DNA from: Cyanobacteria bacterium SZAS LIN-3
GTDB lineage: Bacteria; Cyanobacteriota; Vampirovibrionia; Obscuribacterales; Obscuribacteraceae
Reading direction: 5' to 3'
DNA length: 62,075 bases
Assembly (NCBI GenBank): GCA_018266215.1
Contig: JAFEAV010000032.1
Span: forward strand, 1-62,075
Part shown: positions 35,180 through 43,695 of the stretch, piece after piece
How positions within the stretch are numbered: the stretch's first letter is position 1
Layout: every line of letters starts with the position of its first letter
Program-made: the position numbers and the translations under genes
The notes under the pieces: model-generated
The model's input: the letters and a program-made list of their open reading frames with translations, nothing else
What the model was told of the DNA's origin: nothing
Database searches by the model: none

Positions 35180-36628
35180 ATGCTCCGGTCGCATTCCAAC
35201 CTTACGATAAAGTCCACCTGTGTAGTTTTGAGTCTGGCTCTCAGTGCTTCTTTCTTCTCTCCTGCAGCGGTACTGGCGCAGGGTGTGGATTTTAACTTGA
35301 AGCAGGGTGCTCCCGAGCCCCTGGAGAAAGAAGAGGGTGGCACTTCCGGTGGTGCCGCAAACAGTGGCGCGGCCGATGATGGGCAGGAGCGCAGCAGCGT
35401 CCTGCCGCCGCTTTCGACCAGCAGTTCATTCGTTGTCGGAGCGCCCCAGTCGACTGGCGCAGATGCGGGTGCTGGAAAGTCTGGTGCTTCGTCTTCCGCT
35501 GTGCGCATGCCTGAGGATGGATCGGATGCCACCGAAAGCGGCTTGCCCAGCACCGCTTCCATAGCCGCGACCGGCCCGTTGAAACTGTCTTTACCAAACA
35601 ACGAATACATTTTGCCCTCGGACGGCGCGCTAAAAAAACTTTCTGGTTATTTGAGCGAAACCCCCGAGATCTCGCCTCTGCTCTCCGGCTCGGTGCAAAC
35701 CATACCCGACGGCATCAAGGTCGACCTGACGATGCAGGGTAATTTGAACAGCGAAGTATCGCAAAAAGGTTCGGAGGTCTTCGCGCAGATTTCCCGCGAC
35801 GTCACCGACGCCTCCGGCAACAAGGTCTATCTGCCTGGCGGCTGGGTGGCCCATGGTTTTGTCACCGATCGCTCCGGCCAGGGGCGGCACTCGAAGGCCG
35901 GTTGGGCCGAGGTCACCTTCGATCGCATCATCAGCCCGGACGGCAAATACGACATTCCCTTTGAAGCGAAGTTATCGACCAAGGACAATACGGTCGTCGC
36001 CGTTACCAAAGTACTGGCGACCGATACCAAATATATGGGTCTGGGGGCCGCTGCCGGCAGTGTGCTCTCGGTGCAGATGACCGGTATTCCGCTGGCCGTG
36101 GCCAGTCACGGTTACTCGGTGGCGATTGGAGCGGGCATCGGTGCCGCTATCGGTCTCTTTGGCGCCATGCGCAAGAAGGGGCCTATTCTCAGTGTTTATC
36201 CGGGCGAGCACTTGCAACTCAAGACCGCGGGCTCGATTCAGATGCCCGGTTTCAACCTGGCCAACCTGCCCTCGGCCAAGAAACCGGAGCGGGTTGTCGG
36301 TCTATATATGCAGATAGACGAGGCCAAGTTGCTCAAGGATAATTTCAGCGAGGACAAACGGGCCCGTATTTTGAAAGTGAAGTTCACTATCGAAAACCAC
36401 AGCCAGAGAGAGTTTCTATTAAAGAACATGCGAGTGATTTCGGAATTGAACGAGATTTACCCGCCGCACGCGAATTTTATGGCTGTGAAGTATCAGCCGC
36501 TGACGCCCAGCTCCAGTCAGACCCTGACCATTCCATTCAGCGTGGACGCGGGCAAGCATCAATATAGTTTGTTGCTGACGGATGCCCGGGGCAGGGAAGT
36601 GCGTCGCGAACCCATTAAACTGGATTAA
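35180..36628 (+). CDS. Exported protein with VirB10/TrbI-like beta-barrel motif
   Basis: 482 residues from the ATG at 35180 (GAAGG upstream), which opens a signal peptide (ends AAVLAQ). A Gly/Ala/Ser-rich linker (about 40-130) precedes a region (about 150-285) with GSEVFAQISRDVTDASG, NKVYLPGGWVAHGFV, GQGRHSKAGWAEVTFDRII and SPDGKYDI, which recall the C-terminal barrel of VirB10/TrbI proteins. A Gly-rich hydrophobic stretch (about 300-350) may insert in a membrane. The last 110 residues are an unassigned beta-rich domain. No other secretion-system genes are nearby, so a stand-alone role is more likely. Confidence 0.55.
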   Translation: MLRSHSNLTIKSTCVVLSLALSASFFSPAAVLAQGVDFNLKQGAPEPLEKEEGGTSGGAANSGAADDGQERSSVLPPLSTSSSFVVGAPQSTGADAGAGKSGASSSAVRMPEDGSDATESGLPSTASIAATGPLKLSLPNNEYILPSDGALKKLSGYLSETPEISPLLSGSVQTIPDGIKVDLTMQGNLNSEVSQKGSEVFAQISRDVTDASGNKVYLPGGWVAHGFVTDRSGQGRHSKAGWAEVTFDRIISPDGKYDIPFEAKLSTKDNTVVAVTKVLATDTKYMGLGAAAGSVLSVQMTGIPLAVASHGYSVAIGAGIGAAIGLFGAMRKKGPILSVYPGEHLQLKTAGSIQMPGFNLANLPSAKKPERVVGLYMQIDEAKLLKDNFSEDKRARILKVKFTIENHSQREFLLKNMRVISELNEIYPPHANFMAVKYQPLTPSSSQTLTIPFSVDAGKHQYSLLLTDARGREVRREPIKLD

Positions 36629-36964
36629 CTCGTCGGTTTAAGGTCGGAATTCTTCCATTTGCGGCACATATACCCGGAAAATTAGATGCTTCTAGTAAAT
36701 TTTTGCGGTTTACCCCACTGAGTTTATTTCATTAAATACTAAATGCAGCTAATATATTCCTGTCGATCAAACATGATCTGATCGAGATCGAATGACCGCT
36801 CTACTTAATAGATATCAGCCAATATATGGCTCATATCTATCGGGTTCCGGTCCTCTTCACTCGGCCAATTGTCTGCAAAGAGACAGGCGCATCAGGTCAA
36901 GTTGACTTCATACCAGCTCTCCAAGCTAGTGCTTGAGAGTCAGAGGTAGATTAGGAGGGTGTTC
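36629..36964. other. 336-base intergenic region, AT-rich, with repeats
   Basis: No convincing coding frame. The middle part is more AT-rich than the neighbours and holds five GATC sites within about 30 bases near 36767-36795, with TCGATC and GATCGA facing each other, then the hairpin at 36808-36840. Ends in AGGAGGG before the GGDEF gene. Probably a complex promoter or a long leader. Confidence 0.6.
36808..36840. promoter_or_regulatory. 13-bp inverted repeat upstream of the GGDEF gene
   Basis: Arms ATAGATATCAGCC and GGCTCATATCTAT with one mismatch and a seven-base AT loop. No T-tract, so not a terminator; operator or RNA hairpin about 125 bases before the start. Confidence 0.5.
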
Positions 36965-37663
36965 ATGAAGGCTCGTATAGCTGAGATGCTGCAGACTTTT
37001 CACGGCCCTGCCGCTCCAGGCAAGCCTGAGGGTGCAGGTTCGGTCCGGCGTTCGCCGGGACAAACTCCATTGCAGTATGAAAAACTCCTGCGAGAGAAGG
37101 ATCGAGAAATTGACCGACTGCGCCATCAGCTGGCCAACGCCGAAGCGCGGCTGCAGGAATTGATGGGCCAGGATGTGCTGACGCAGCTACCTAACCGTCA
37201 TATCTTCAAAGAACATTTGACGCACTCTCTGAAACGAGCTCTGCGACTGGGCTATTCCCTTTCTCTCATGCTCATCGACATCGATCATCTGCGCGACATC
37301 AATCTCAAATATGGTCATGAAGTAGGCGACGCCGTGCTGGTTGAAGTGGCGAAGATATTGCGCAGTTCGGTGCGCGAGATTGATATGCCCGCTCGCTGGG
37401 GCGGTGAAGAACTGGTCACTGTGCTGCATGAGACCGATGCCGACGGAGCTTCAGTTGTGGCCGAGCGTGTGCGCCGCCGCATTTCCAGTCTGGAAATTCG
37501 CGAACCAAAGACTGGCAAACCGATCAAAATTACCGCCTCACTGGCTGTAGCCAGCTATCCACAGCACTCCGGCGATCCGCAGGGTCTTCTGGAAGCGGCT
37601 TCGGAAGCGCTTATTCAGGCTAAGGAAGACGGATGTAATCGTGTCCTGATAGCTAATCGCTAA
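36965..37663 (+). CDS. GGDEF-domain diguanylate cyclase-like protein
   Basis: 232 residues; ATG at 36965 sits six bases after AGGAGG, better than the GTG at 36959. A coiled coil (about 40-68) precedes the GGDEF domain (about 70-230): DVLTQLPNRHIF, LMLIDIDHLRDINLKYGHEVGDAVL, and the signature RWGGEEL. The last residue of the motif is Leu in place of Phe, a mild change. The inhibitory-site RxxD (REID) lies five residues before the motif, so product feedback is likely. No membrane segment or sensor domain. Followed 20 bases later by a response regulator, probably one c-di-GMP signalling pair. Confidence 0.88.
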   Translation: MKARIAEMLQTFHGPAAPGKPEGAGSVRRSPGQTPLQYEKLLREKDREIDRLRHQLANAEARLQELMGQDVLTQLPNRHIFKEHLTHSLKRALRLGYSLSLMLIDIDHLRDINLKYGHEVGDAVLVEVAKILRSSVREIDMPARWGGEELVTVLHETDADGASVVAERVRRRISSLEIREPKTGKPIKITASLAVASYPQHSGDPQGLLEAASEALIQAKEDGCNRVLIANR

Positions 37664-37683
37664 ATTTGTGTATCCTATAAAGC

Positions 37684-38274
37684 ATGATTAGACTCATGGT
37701 TGTTGACGACCATGTCGCTACAAGGCAGGAGATCGTCAAACAGTTAACGCAGGGTGGACTGCTCAAAATCGTTGCCGAGGCCGAGACATCTCACGAGGCC
37801 TGGCAGGTCGCGTCGCAGATTTTGCCTGATATCGTCCTGCTCGATCTGCATCTGCCCGGGCTCTACAACACTTTTGATTTGCTCAAGCGTTTCAGTAATT
37901 TGAAGCGTTCCAAAGTGGTGATCTTCGCCAGCCAGGGCAAAGCGTCGGAGGTCCAGGATTTACTCGACGCCGGTGCCAGCGGATATGTATTGAAGGATGA
38001 CCCTCCGGCCCTGCTGAAGATGGCCTTGCTGATGGTCTCAAAGGGCTCTAAATGGGTGATTTCCCCCAGCTTGCCGCGGCACCTGACGCGACTGACCGCC
38101 CAGGAGCGCACCATCCTTCGCTACTTGACCATGCGCGGCAAATTGTCGACCGCCGCCGAGCGCATGGGCATAAGCCAGACCGAGCTGGACAATACAGTCA
38201 ATCATCTGGTGGAAAAACTTGAACTGGACGACAGCGACAAGCTCCTGCGCTGGGCCAAGAAACACGGCTTCTAG
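37684..38274 (+). CDS. NarL/FixJ-type response regulator
   Basis: 196 residues. Receiver domain (1-120) with the acidic pair DD near residue 8-9, phospho-acceptor Asp in VLLDLHLPG, and Lys in GYVLKDD. The C-terminal part (about 135-196) is an HTH of the LuxR type (LTAQERTILRYLTMRGKLSTAAERMGISQTELDNTVNHLVEKL). Transcription factor probably acting with the GGDEF protein upstream; no histidine kinase is present here. Its TAG stop overlaps the stop of the convergent gene. Confidence 0.92.
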   Translation: MIRLMVVDDHVATRQEIVKQLTQGGLLKIVAEAETSHEAWQVASQILPDIVLLDLHLPGLYNTFDLLKRFSNLKRSKVVIFASQGKASEVQDLLDAGASGYVLKDDPPALLKMALLMVSKGSKWVISPSLPRHLTRLTAQERTILRYLTMRGKLSTAAERMGISQTELDNTVNHLVEKLELDDSDKLLRWAKKHGF

Positions 38275-38858
38275 TGCGGCAGTACCGAAGACGAAATCGC
38301 CACCAGTCCCAGACATCCGGCACCAAAAAATATCACCACCAGCTCCAGCGGATTGAAAGCCGAGCGTAAAAGCAGGCTGCCGTTCTCGGTTTTATGCCAG
38401 TGTTTATTCAAGGCCTGTTGCGCCACGGCCAGGGGCAGGGCGTTGGTGAGATAAAAAAGATGGTAGGGATTGGGCAGCACCGACAGGAGGAAGAGCGCCC
38501 CGAAGCTGAGTGCCAGAGCGAAGGCGCAGAATAAATTGTTCTTGTGCCAGAAGCTCTCCTGGTCCGGGATCAGATCGCCTGTGGCGGCGAAAAATTCCAT
38601 CAGGATGATCATGTTGACGACGGGCAGGAAAAATAACAGAGTGGAAAAATAGGGATGCAGCTGGCAGAAGCGCGGCTTTTTCCCCGCCGTTTCGGTTGGC
38701 GTTGCGGCGCTCTGGGCCGGGATTTCCTGATTGAGCAGGAGCAGATTTTTGTAAAACCAGTAGAAGTTGTACAGAGACAGGGTCAGCACAGACAGGACAA
38801 AGACATGCCAGGGCGGTTGTTGTTTTGAATATCCGAGATCTTCTTCCACGCCTGTCAA
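38271..38858 (-). CDS. Polytopic membrane protein, DUF4234-like start
   Basis: 195 residues, TTG start with GGAG five bases upstream (a GTG at 38849 is possible). The N-terminal segment PPWHVFVLSVLTLSLYNFYWFYKN resembles DUF4234-type proteins. Four likely membrane helices (about 17-38, 65-85, 105-125, 170-193). No known function. Convergent with the response regulator, stops overlapping. Confidence 0.65.
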   Translation of the reverse strand: MTGVEEDLGYSKQQPPWHVFVLSVLTLSLYNFYWFYKNLLLLNQEIPAQSAATPTETAGKKPRFCQLHPYFSTLLFFLPVVNMIILMEFFAATGDLIPDQESFWHKNNLFCAFALALSFGALFLLSVLPNPYHLFYLTNALPLAVAQQALNKHWHKTENGSLLLRSAFNPLELVVIFFGAGCLGLVAISSSVLPH

Positions 38859-38990
38859 GTGTGCTCCAACCCTTAATCAAGAGCTTAAAATCTGATTCTT
38901 GCACATAGTTCGCGTTATTTTCATCAAGGGCCGCGATCATTACAGCCTTATTTTCGATACCCTTATTTGACTGGATAGGAGAGTTTTAGA

Positions 38991-39341
38991 ATGGTCAATT
39001 CTGTCGTTCTCGTCGGTCGCGCCGGCCGCGACCCCGAAATGCGTTATTTTGAGTCTGGACGCGTTAAAACAACCTTCAGTCTGGCCGTCAATCGTCCTAC
39101 CAAAGAGAAAGAAACCGATTGGTTCGATATTGAGATCTGGGGCAGACAGGCTGAGATTGCCGGCGAATATGTGCGCAAGGGCAGTCTTATCGGCATTGAA
39201 GGACGTCTTGATTTCAACAAGTGGACCGATGACGCCGGCAATAAAAACGTCAAACCCGTCGTTCACGGCAGCGGTTTGAGATTGCTTGGCAGCAAGCGTG
39301 ATTCCGCCGGCGGCGGCGATTTCTCCGAAAACTTCAACTAA
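38991..39341 (+). CDS. ssb: Single-stranded DNA-binding protein
   Basis: 116 residues, start after AGGAGAG. OB fold: MVNSVVLVGRAGRDPEMRYFESGRVKTTFSLAVNR, DWFDIEIWGRQAEIAGEYVRKGSLIGIEGRL. Coats single-stranded DNA. It is short, and the C-terminus (GGGDFSENFN) lacks the usual DDDIPF-like acidic tip that recruits repair enzymes. It could be a second, specialised SSB. Nine bases before the symporter gene. Confidence 0.92.
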   Translation: MVNSVVLVGRAGRDPEMRYFESGRVKTTFSLAVNRPTKEKETDWFDIEIWGRQAEIAGEYVRKGSLIGIEGRLDFNKWTDDAGNKNVKPVVHGSGLRLLGSKRDSAGGGDFSENFN

Positions 39342-39350
39342 GTCAAGTTT

Positions 39351-41000
39351 GTGGAAACGGCTGCTCCTCAATATCTGAAGCTAGAGTGGATAGACACGGC
39401 AATAGTCATTGTCTATTTCGTCTTTGTTCTGGGCATTGGCTTCCATCTCAAAAAGAGCATGAAGAGTTCGAAAGACTTTCTTCAGGCGGGAGCCGGCATA
39501 CCCAGCTGGGTGACCGGTCTGGCCTTCCTGTCGGCCAACCTGGGCGCTATAGAAGTCATGGGTATGGCCGCCAACGGCGCCCAGTACGGCATGATGACCT
39601 GCCACTTCTACTGGCTGGGAGCAATCCCGGCCATGGTCTTTGTGGCTGTCTTCATGATGCCCTTCTATTACAAGTCCAATATTCGCTCGGTGCCCGAATA
39701 TCTGCGCAAGCGCTTCAATGAGCCCACCCGGGCCCTGAACGCCATCTCCTTTGCCGTCATGACCGTGCTTATGTCGGGCATCAATCTCTATGCCATGGCC
39801 CTGGTTTTCCAGAGCATGCTTGGCTGGGATATGAACTGGTCCATCTTGATGGCCGCCGGTGTGGTGCTTGCCTACACGATTACAGGTGGTCTGACCTCTT
39901 CCATCTACAACGAAGTGATGCAATTTTTCCTGATTTTCTTCGGTCTCATGCCGGTGACAATCATGGGTATTTTGCGTCTGGGTGACTGGAACGACATCTG
40001 TGCCCGCTTCCAGAATCCCGGCTTCGCCCATCTCTGGCTGGAAGTGCCAGGGGCTAAAAACCCGATGGGCGCTGACTTTCTCGGGCTAATAGCCGGCCTT
40101 GGTTTTGTGCTTTCCTTCGGTTACTGGTGCACGGACTTTCTTGTTATCCAGCGAGCTCTGGCCGCCAGGGATCTCAAAGCCGCTCAGATGACGCCCATCA
40201 TCGCTGCTTTTCCAAAGATTCTCTTTCCCATTCTCACTGTTTTCCCCGGCCTGCTGGCCATTATTTTTGTGCCGGCACTGGGCTCCAACAACACCAATTA
40301 TTCCTACAACATGGCCATCCCCATATTGCTCAGCAGTATGTATCCGAGCGGCCTGCTGGGCCTGGGTATAACGGCACTGCTGGCCAGTTTTATGTCGGGT
40401 ATGGCCGGCAATGTCACGGCTTTCAACACAGTCTGGACCTTTGATATTTATCAGAGCTATATCGCCAAAAACAAATCCGACGCCCACTATTTGTGGATGG
40501 GTAAAGCCGCCACCGCCGGCGGTATCTTGATCAGTGTTGCCACCGCTTATCTGGTGATGAATTTCAATTCCATCATGGACTACATGCAATTGATTTTCAC
40601 CTTCTTCAATGCCCCGCTCTTTGCCACTTTTGCCCTGGGGATGTTCTTCAAACGCACGACCGGACCCGGTGCTTTCATCGGCTTGCTCTGCGGCACCATC
40701 GCCGCCGCTTATCACTATGGCCTCACGCTCAACGGCAAATTGATCTATAGATCGCAGATGATAAGCAATTTCCACGGTGCGGTTGTCGCTTTTACCGTTT
40801 GTTTGATTGTCACTGTTGTTGTCAGCTATCTCACCAAGCCCAAGGCCGAGTCCGAGCTCAAGGGGCTCTGTATGGGCGTTCGTGAAGGCAGCATGGACGG
40901 TGCGGCGGCGCTGCAAAAAGAATCGATTTTCTCCAGACCCGGCTTCTGGGGCATTATTCTGCTGGCCGTCACTGTCTGGCTCAACCTGCTCTTTTACTAG
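39351..41000 (+). CDS. Sodium:solute symporter (SSS family)
   Basis: 549 residues, GTG start. About 13-14 membrane helices. SGLT-like features: FLQAGAGIPSWVTGLAFLSANLGAIEVMGMAANGAQYG in the first core helices, TGGLTSSIYNEVMQFFLIFFG, and FNTVWTFDIYQSYI. Moves a solute (sugar, amino or organic acid) with sodium; the substrate cannot be read from sequence. Ten bases before a small membrane protein that is likely its partner. Confidence 0.9.
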   Translation: METAAPQYLKLEWIDTAIVIVYFVFVLGIGFHLKKSMKSSKDFLQAGAGIPSWVTGLAFLSANLGAIEVMGMAANGAQYGMMTCHFYWLGAIPAMVFVAVFMMPFYYKSNIRSVPEYLRKRFNEPTRALNAISFAVMTVLMSGINLYAMALVFQSMLGWDMNWSILMAAGVVLAYTITGGLTSSIYNEVMQFFLIFFGLMPVTIMGILRLGDWNDICARFQNPGFAHLWLEVPGAKNPMGADFLGLIAGLGFVLSFGYWCTDFLVIQRALAARDLKAAQMTPIIAAFPKILFPILTVFPGLLAIIFVPALGSNNTNYSYNMAIPILLSSMYPSGLLGLGITALLASFMSGMAGNVTAFNTVWTFDIYQSYIAKNKSDAHYLWMGKAATAGGILISVATAYLVMNFNSIMDYMQLIFTFFNAPLFATFALGMFFKRTTGPGAFIGLLCGTIAAAYHYGLTLNGKLIYRSQMISNFHGAVVAFTVCLIVTVVVSYLTKPKAESELKGLCMGVREGSMDGAAALQKESIFSRPGFWGIILLAVTVWLNLLFY

Positions 41001-41009
41001 AGGTATTTC

Positions 41010-41315
41010 ATGCTCGACGTCAGACTGCCAATCGGAGCGCTCTTTTTTATCCTCGGCATCATGATCGGCGCCTGGGGCTACACGCATCCACCGGCCGGGT
41101 CGATCGAGACCAAGTTTGGCCTTTTGCCCATCAACTTTGACATTGTCTGGGGCTGGCTCATGACCTGCTTTGGCCTGGCAGTCTTTTCCATCGCCAAATG
41201 GGACGAAGCCGCAGCCATGCAGCGCGCCCTGGAAAAAGAAATGCAGGAAAAGGCAGCCGAAAAAGCCGCGCTTGAGGCGGCTGCCGAAGTCGGCTCAGAG
41301 CAATCCGGCGACTGA
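41010..41315 (+). CDS. Small membrane protein, putative symporter accessory subunit
   Basis: 101 residues. Two membrane helices (about 6-25 and 42-62) and a C-terminal charged Ala/Glu helix (EAAAMQRALEKEMQEKAAEKAALE). Directly after the SSS gene with AGAGG overlapping the symporter stop. Small two-helix proteins encoded just after SSS transporters are common in several phyla, which supports a partner role. Confidence 0.65.
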   Translation: MLDVRLPIGALFFILGIMIGAWGYTHPPAGSIETKFGLLPINFDIVWGWLMTCFGLAVFSIAKWDEAAAMQRALEKEMQEKAAEKAALEAAAEVGSEQSGD

Positions 41316-41318
41316 CTC

Positions 41319-42242
41319 TTAGTTGGAATTGAGATTGGCGACGAATACTTTGCCGGTATTGGGCTCAAACTTGAGCAGCATATACCAGGGCGAAGTGCCG
41401 ACCGGCGGTACTTTCAGCGGTGAGCATTTGGCCAGAGCCGAGGTGATGCTGTTGGTCATGGCCGCGTTTTCGTTATCGTCCGCCAGATGCAGGGCGTTGA
41501 ACTGACCGAAGGACCTCTCCGAATTGATCTTGGAGATTTTGCCGCTGCCGTCGATGGTGAAGCTGATCAGATAAACGTATTGATTGGAGCTGTTTTCCAC
41601 CAGGGTGGCGCTGTTCGGCACTGTCATATTGGCTACGAATTTTTCAACAATGCTCTTGTTGTAGGCGGCCATTTCTTTGGAAATCAGGGCAGCTTTTGCT
41701 TTGCCGGCGGCGGTGGCATTTTCCTGCTTGGTCCAGACGTACTGGGGCAGACCGACCGAATCGGCGAAGGCCTGGGCTGCTTTTTCATCATAGACATTGC
41801 TGGTGGCGGCCGGCTGGGAGGTTGCCGGTGTCGTCGCCGCGGCGGTGGTGCCGGTGGTGGGCTGTCCCTTGGTCGGCGCTACTTGTTTGGGCTGGGGCAC
41901 TTCCTTGACCGCGTATTTGGGATCGGTCCAGAGGACGCCGGGTGGGATGTCCGAGGTTGGTGTCGTGGAAGTAGTAGTAGTTGTTGTTGTATCGCTTGAG
42001 CCGGCGTCGCTGGAAGCGCCGCTGTTGTCACCGGGCAGAGGCGCCGAGGTGGCGGCGGATGTGGCATTGCTACTGGAAGAGGAAGCCGAGGATGTCGCAC
42101 CATCTGTAGCGGCACTGCCGGCATTTGTGTCAGCGCTGCTCTGGGCGAGAACTGCACTGCCCGAGGTCAGCACAATAGAGGCGGCAAGCATGGCGATCGC
42201 CGTATATTTTCCACAAATGCTTTTGCTTGACTTGATAGACAT
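41319..42242 (-). CDS. Exported protein with TonB-C-like domain
   Basis: 307 residues from the ATG at 42242, preceded by GAGGAG at five bases, opening a signal peptide (ends SAVLAQ); the ATG at 42275 is less likely. Residues about 35-150 are Ser/Thr/Ala/Pro low complexity (including a Thr run). The C-terminal 120 residues (YLISFTIDGSGKISKINSER ... SALAKCSPLKVPP ... MLLKFEPNTGKVFV) resemble the TonB/TolA C-terminal fold. Looks like the same class of exported, linker-rich proteins as the 6-12 kb genes. No TonB box receptor or ExbBD nearby. Confidence 0.6.
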   Translation of the reverse strand: MSIKSSKSICGKYTAIAMLAASIVLTSGSAVLAQSSADTNAGSAATDGATSSASSSSSNATSAATSAPLPGDNSGASSDAGSSDTTTTTTTSTTPTSDIPPGVLWTDPKYAVKEVPQPKQVAPTKGQPTTGTTAAATTPATSQPAATSNVYDEKAAQAFADSVGLPQYVWTKQENATAAGKAKAALISKEMAAYNKSIVEKFVANMTVPNSATLVENSSNQYVYLISFTIDGSGKISKINSERSFGQFNALHLADDNENAAMTNSITSALAKCSPLKVPPVGTSPWYMLLKFEPNTGKVFVANLNSN

Positions 42243-42322
42243 GTCTCTCCTCGACCTTGGTTTTGGCACTTCCATAATTTACTCTGTTTTCCGGATCCCC
42301 GGGTGTATTCCATTATATGGAA

Positions 42323-43015
42323 TCATTTTTCGGACGCTCTAACTATACCCAGGAAATAGTTTCTGACATCCACGGTGCGGGGATGAATTGCCCTCCTGGT
42401 CTCTATAACGTAAGCCAGGCTTGAATCCAGGGCGACAAGCATAGCGTTATCTATGTTGACCTGGGGCCTGTCCTCGGCCGCAGGCTTTCTCTTGTCATCG
42501 CCGGAACGCTTTTTCTTCTCGCCCTTGCCCAGCAAGCCCTGCCAGATGGGCTTTGTGTAGTCTCTGGGACGGGTTTCATCAAGACAATCGGCGAGAAATA
42601 CAATCTTAGATATATCGGACATTGGACAGTTGCCCAGGGTGTGCTCGGAGATTGCCCGGAGCACGGTTTCGTTAGTCAGGCCCAGATCTTGCCGGGCGAC
42701 GAAGGCCCCGACCGGACCGTGCAGCAGGTGCCCGTTGGCTTTTTCCAGTTCGGTCAGGTGCATGCCGTGTTCCTCGGCCAGGGCCACAAGCTGTGTATCC
42801 TTGTATTCCTTGCAGGCATCGTGCAAAAGGCAGGCCAGTTCCACCATAAATCGGCTCTCGCTGTCGAGCTCGGCCATTTCGGCCAGCTCGCGCCCGACCT
42901 TATGCACCCCCGCCACATGATCGGCGCGCTTTTTTGAAACCCTTGCCAGGGCCCAGTCTCTGGCATGGTCGAGGGTGAGATTTTCGGGTATGCCGCTAAT
43001 TGCTTTGACGTTCAT
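42323..43015 (-). CDS. yqeK: YqeK-like HD-domain hydrolase
   Basis: 230 residues. HD domain with RADHVAGV, LACLLHDACKEY, NGHLLHGPVGAFV, AISEHTLGN and FLADCLDETRP, the order of YqeK, which splits diadenosine tetraphosphate symmetrically. A Lys-rich insertion (about 175-195) is not typical. ATG overlaps the nadD stop by four bases; nadD-yqeK is a common pair. Confidence 0.88.
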   Translation of the reverse strand: MNVKAISGIPENLTLDHARDWALARVSKKRADHVAGVHKVGRELAEMAELDSESRFMVELACLLHDACKEYKDTQLVALAEEHGMHLTELEKANGHLLHGPVGAFVARQDLGLTNETVLRAISEHTLGNCPMSDISKIVFLADCLDETRPRDYTKPIWQGLLGKGEKKKRSGDDKRKPAAEDRPQVNIDNAMLVALDSSLAYVIETRRAIHPRTVDVRNYFLGIVRASEK

Positions 43016-43695
43016 TTTGTCTCGACTTTCATTTGCTCAGCCGGGTCGTTCTTGTGGAAGAATTTTTTCTCGCCGATGATGCGGTCCACTTCCGGTGGCA
43101 CCATATACAGTACCGACTTGCCGGCCGCCACCCGCTTGCGAATAGTCGATGCCGAAATGGCTATCCCGGGGAAATCCACAACCGCGATATGAGCGTTTTT
43201 CAGCCCGTAGTCTTCACTGCTGTCGGCCTGCATTTGATTGATGGTTTTGATCACGCCCGATTTTAGATCCGGTGGCGAGGCCTCGCCCACATAACGCAGG
43301 CGCGGGACAACGATTAAACGGCAGAGAGAAACCAGTTCTTCTGCGCGGTGCCACTCTTTGAGGAAGGGCATGTTGTCGCCGCCGATGATCAAATTTACTC
43401 TCACGTCGCCGTATTGCGCGATTACTTGTTTGACCGTGTCCACGGTGTAGGAGGGGCCGGGGCGATTGAGCTCCAGGTCGGAGGCCTCAAAATGCTCGTT
43501 GGAGTCCACCGCCGCCTGCACCATCAGATGTCGGTCGCGCCCGGGCAGGAGACCGCCGGAGCGGTGCGGAGGCAAAAGGCTGGTTACGAACAGGACTTTG
43601 CTCAGGGCAAATTGATCCCGGGCGCATTCGGCAATCAACAGGTGCCCCAGGTGAATAGGGTTGAAAGTGCCGCAAAATAAGCCTATTTCCTTCAT
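43012..43695 (-). CDS. nadD: Nicotinate-nucleotide adenylyltransferase
   Basis: 227 residues. Makes nicotinate adenine dinucleotide in NAD synthesis. GLFCGTFNPIHLGHLLIAE carries the (H/T)xGH nucleotidyl-transfer motif; ISASTIRKRVAAGKS is the second family motif. ATGA overlaps at both ends (alr upstream, yqeK downstream). Confidence 0.95.
   Translation of the reverse strand: MKEIGLFCGTFNPIHLGHLLIAECARDQFALSKVLFVTSLLPPHRSGGLLPGRDRHLMVQAAVDSNEHFEASDLELNRPGPSYTVDTVKQVIAQYGDVRVNLIIGGDNMPFLKEWHRAEELVSLCRLIVVPRLRYVGEASPPDLKSGVIKTINQMQADSSEDYGLKNAHIAVVDFPGIAISASTIRKRVAAGKSVLYMVPPEVDRIIGEKKFFHKNDPAEQMKVETK

Noticed and set aside
39381..41087. Long minus-strand frames (216 and 333 codons)
   Set aside because: Antisense to the SSS symporter with hydrophilic His/Gly-rich translation, the mirror of hydrophobic codons.
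42192..42199. GCGATCGC, the cyanobacterial HIP1 octamer
   Set aside because: Isolated copy noticed; expected about once by chance in this length, so no evidence of HIP1 enrichment.
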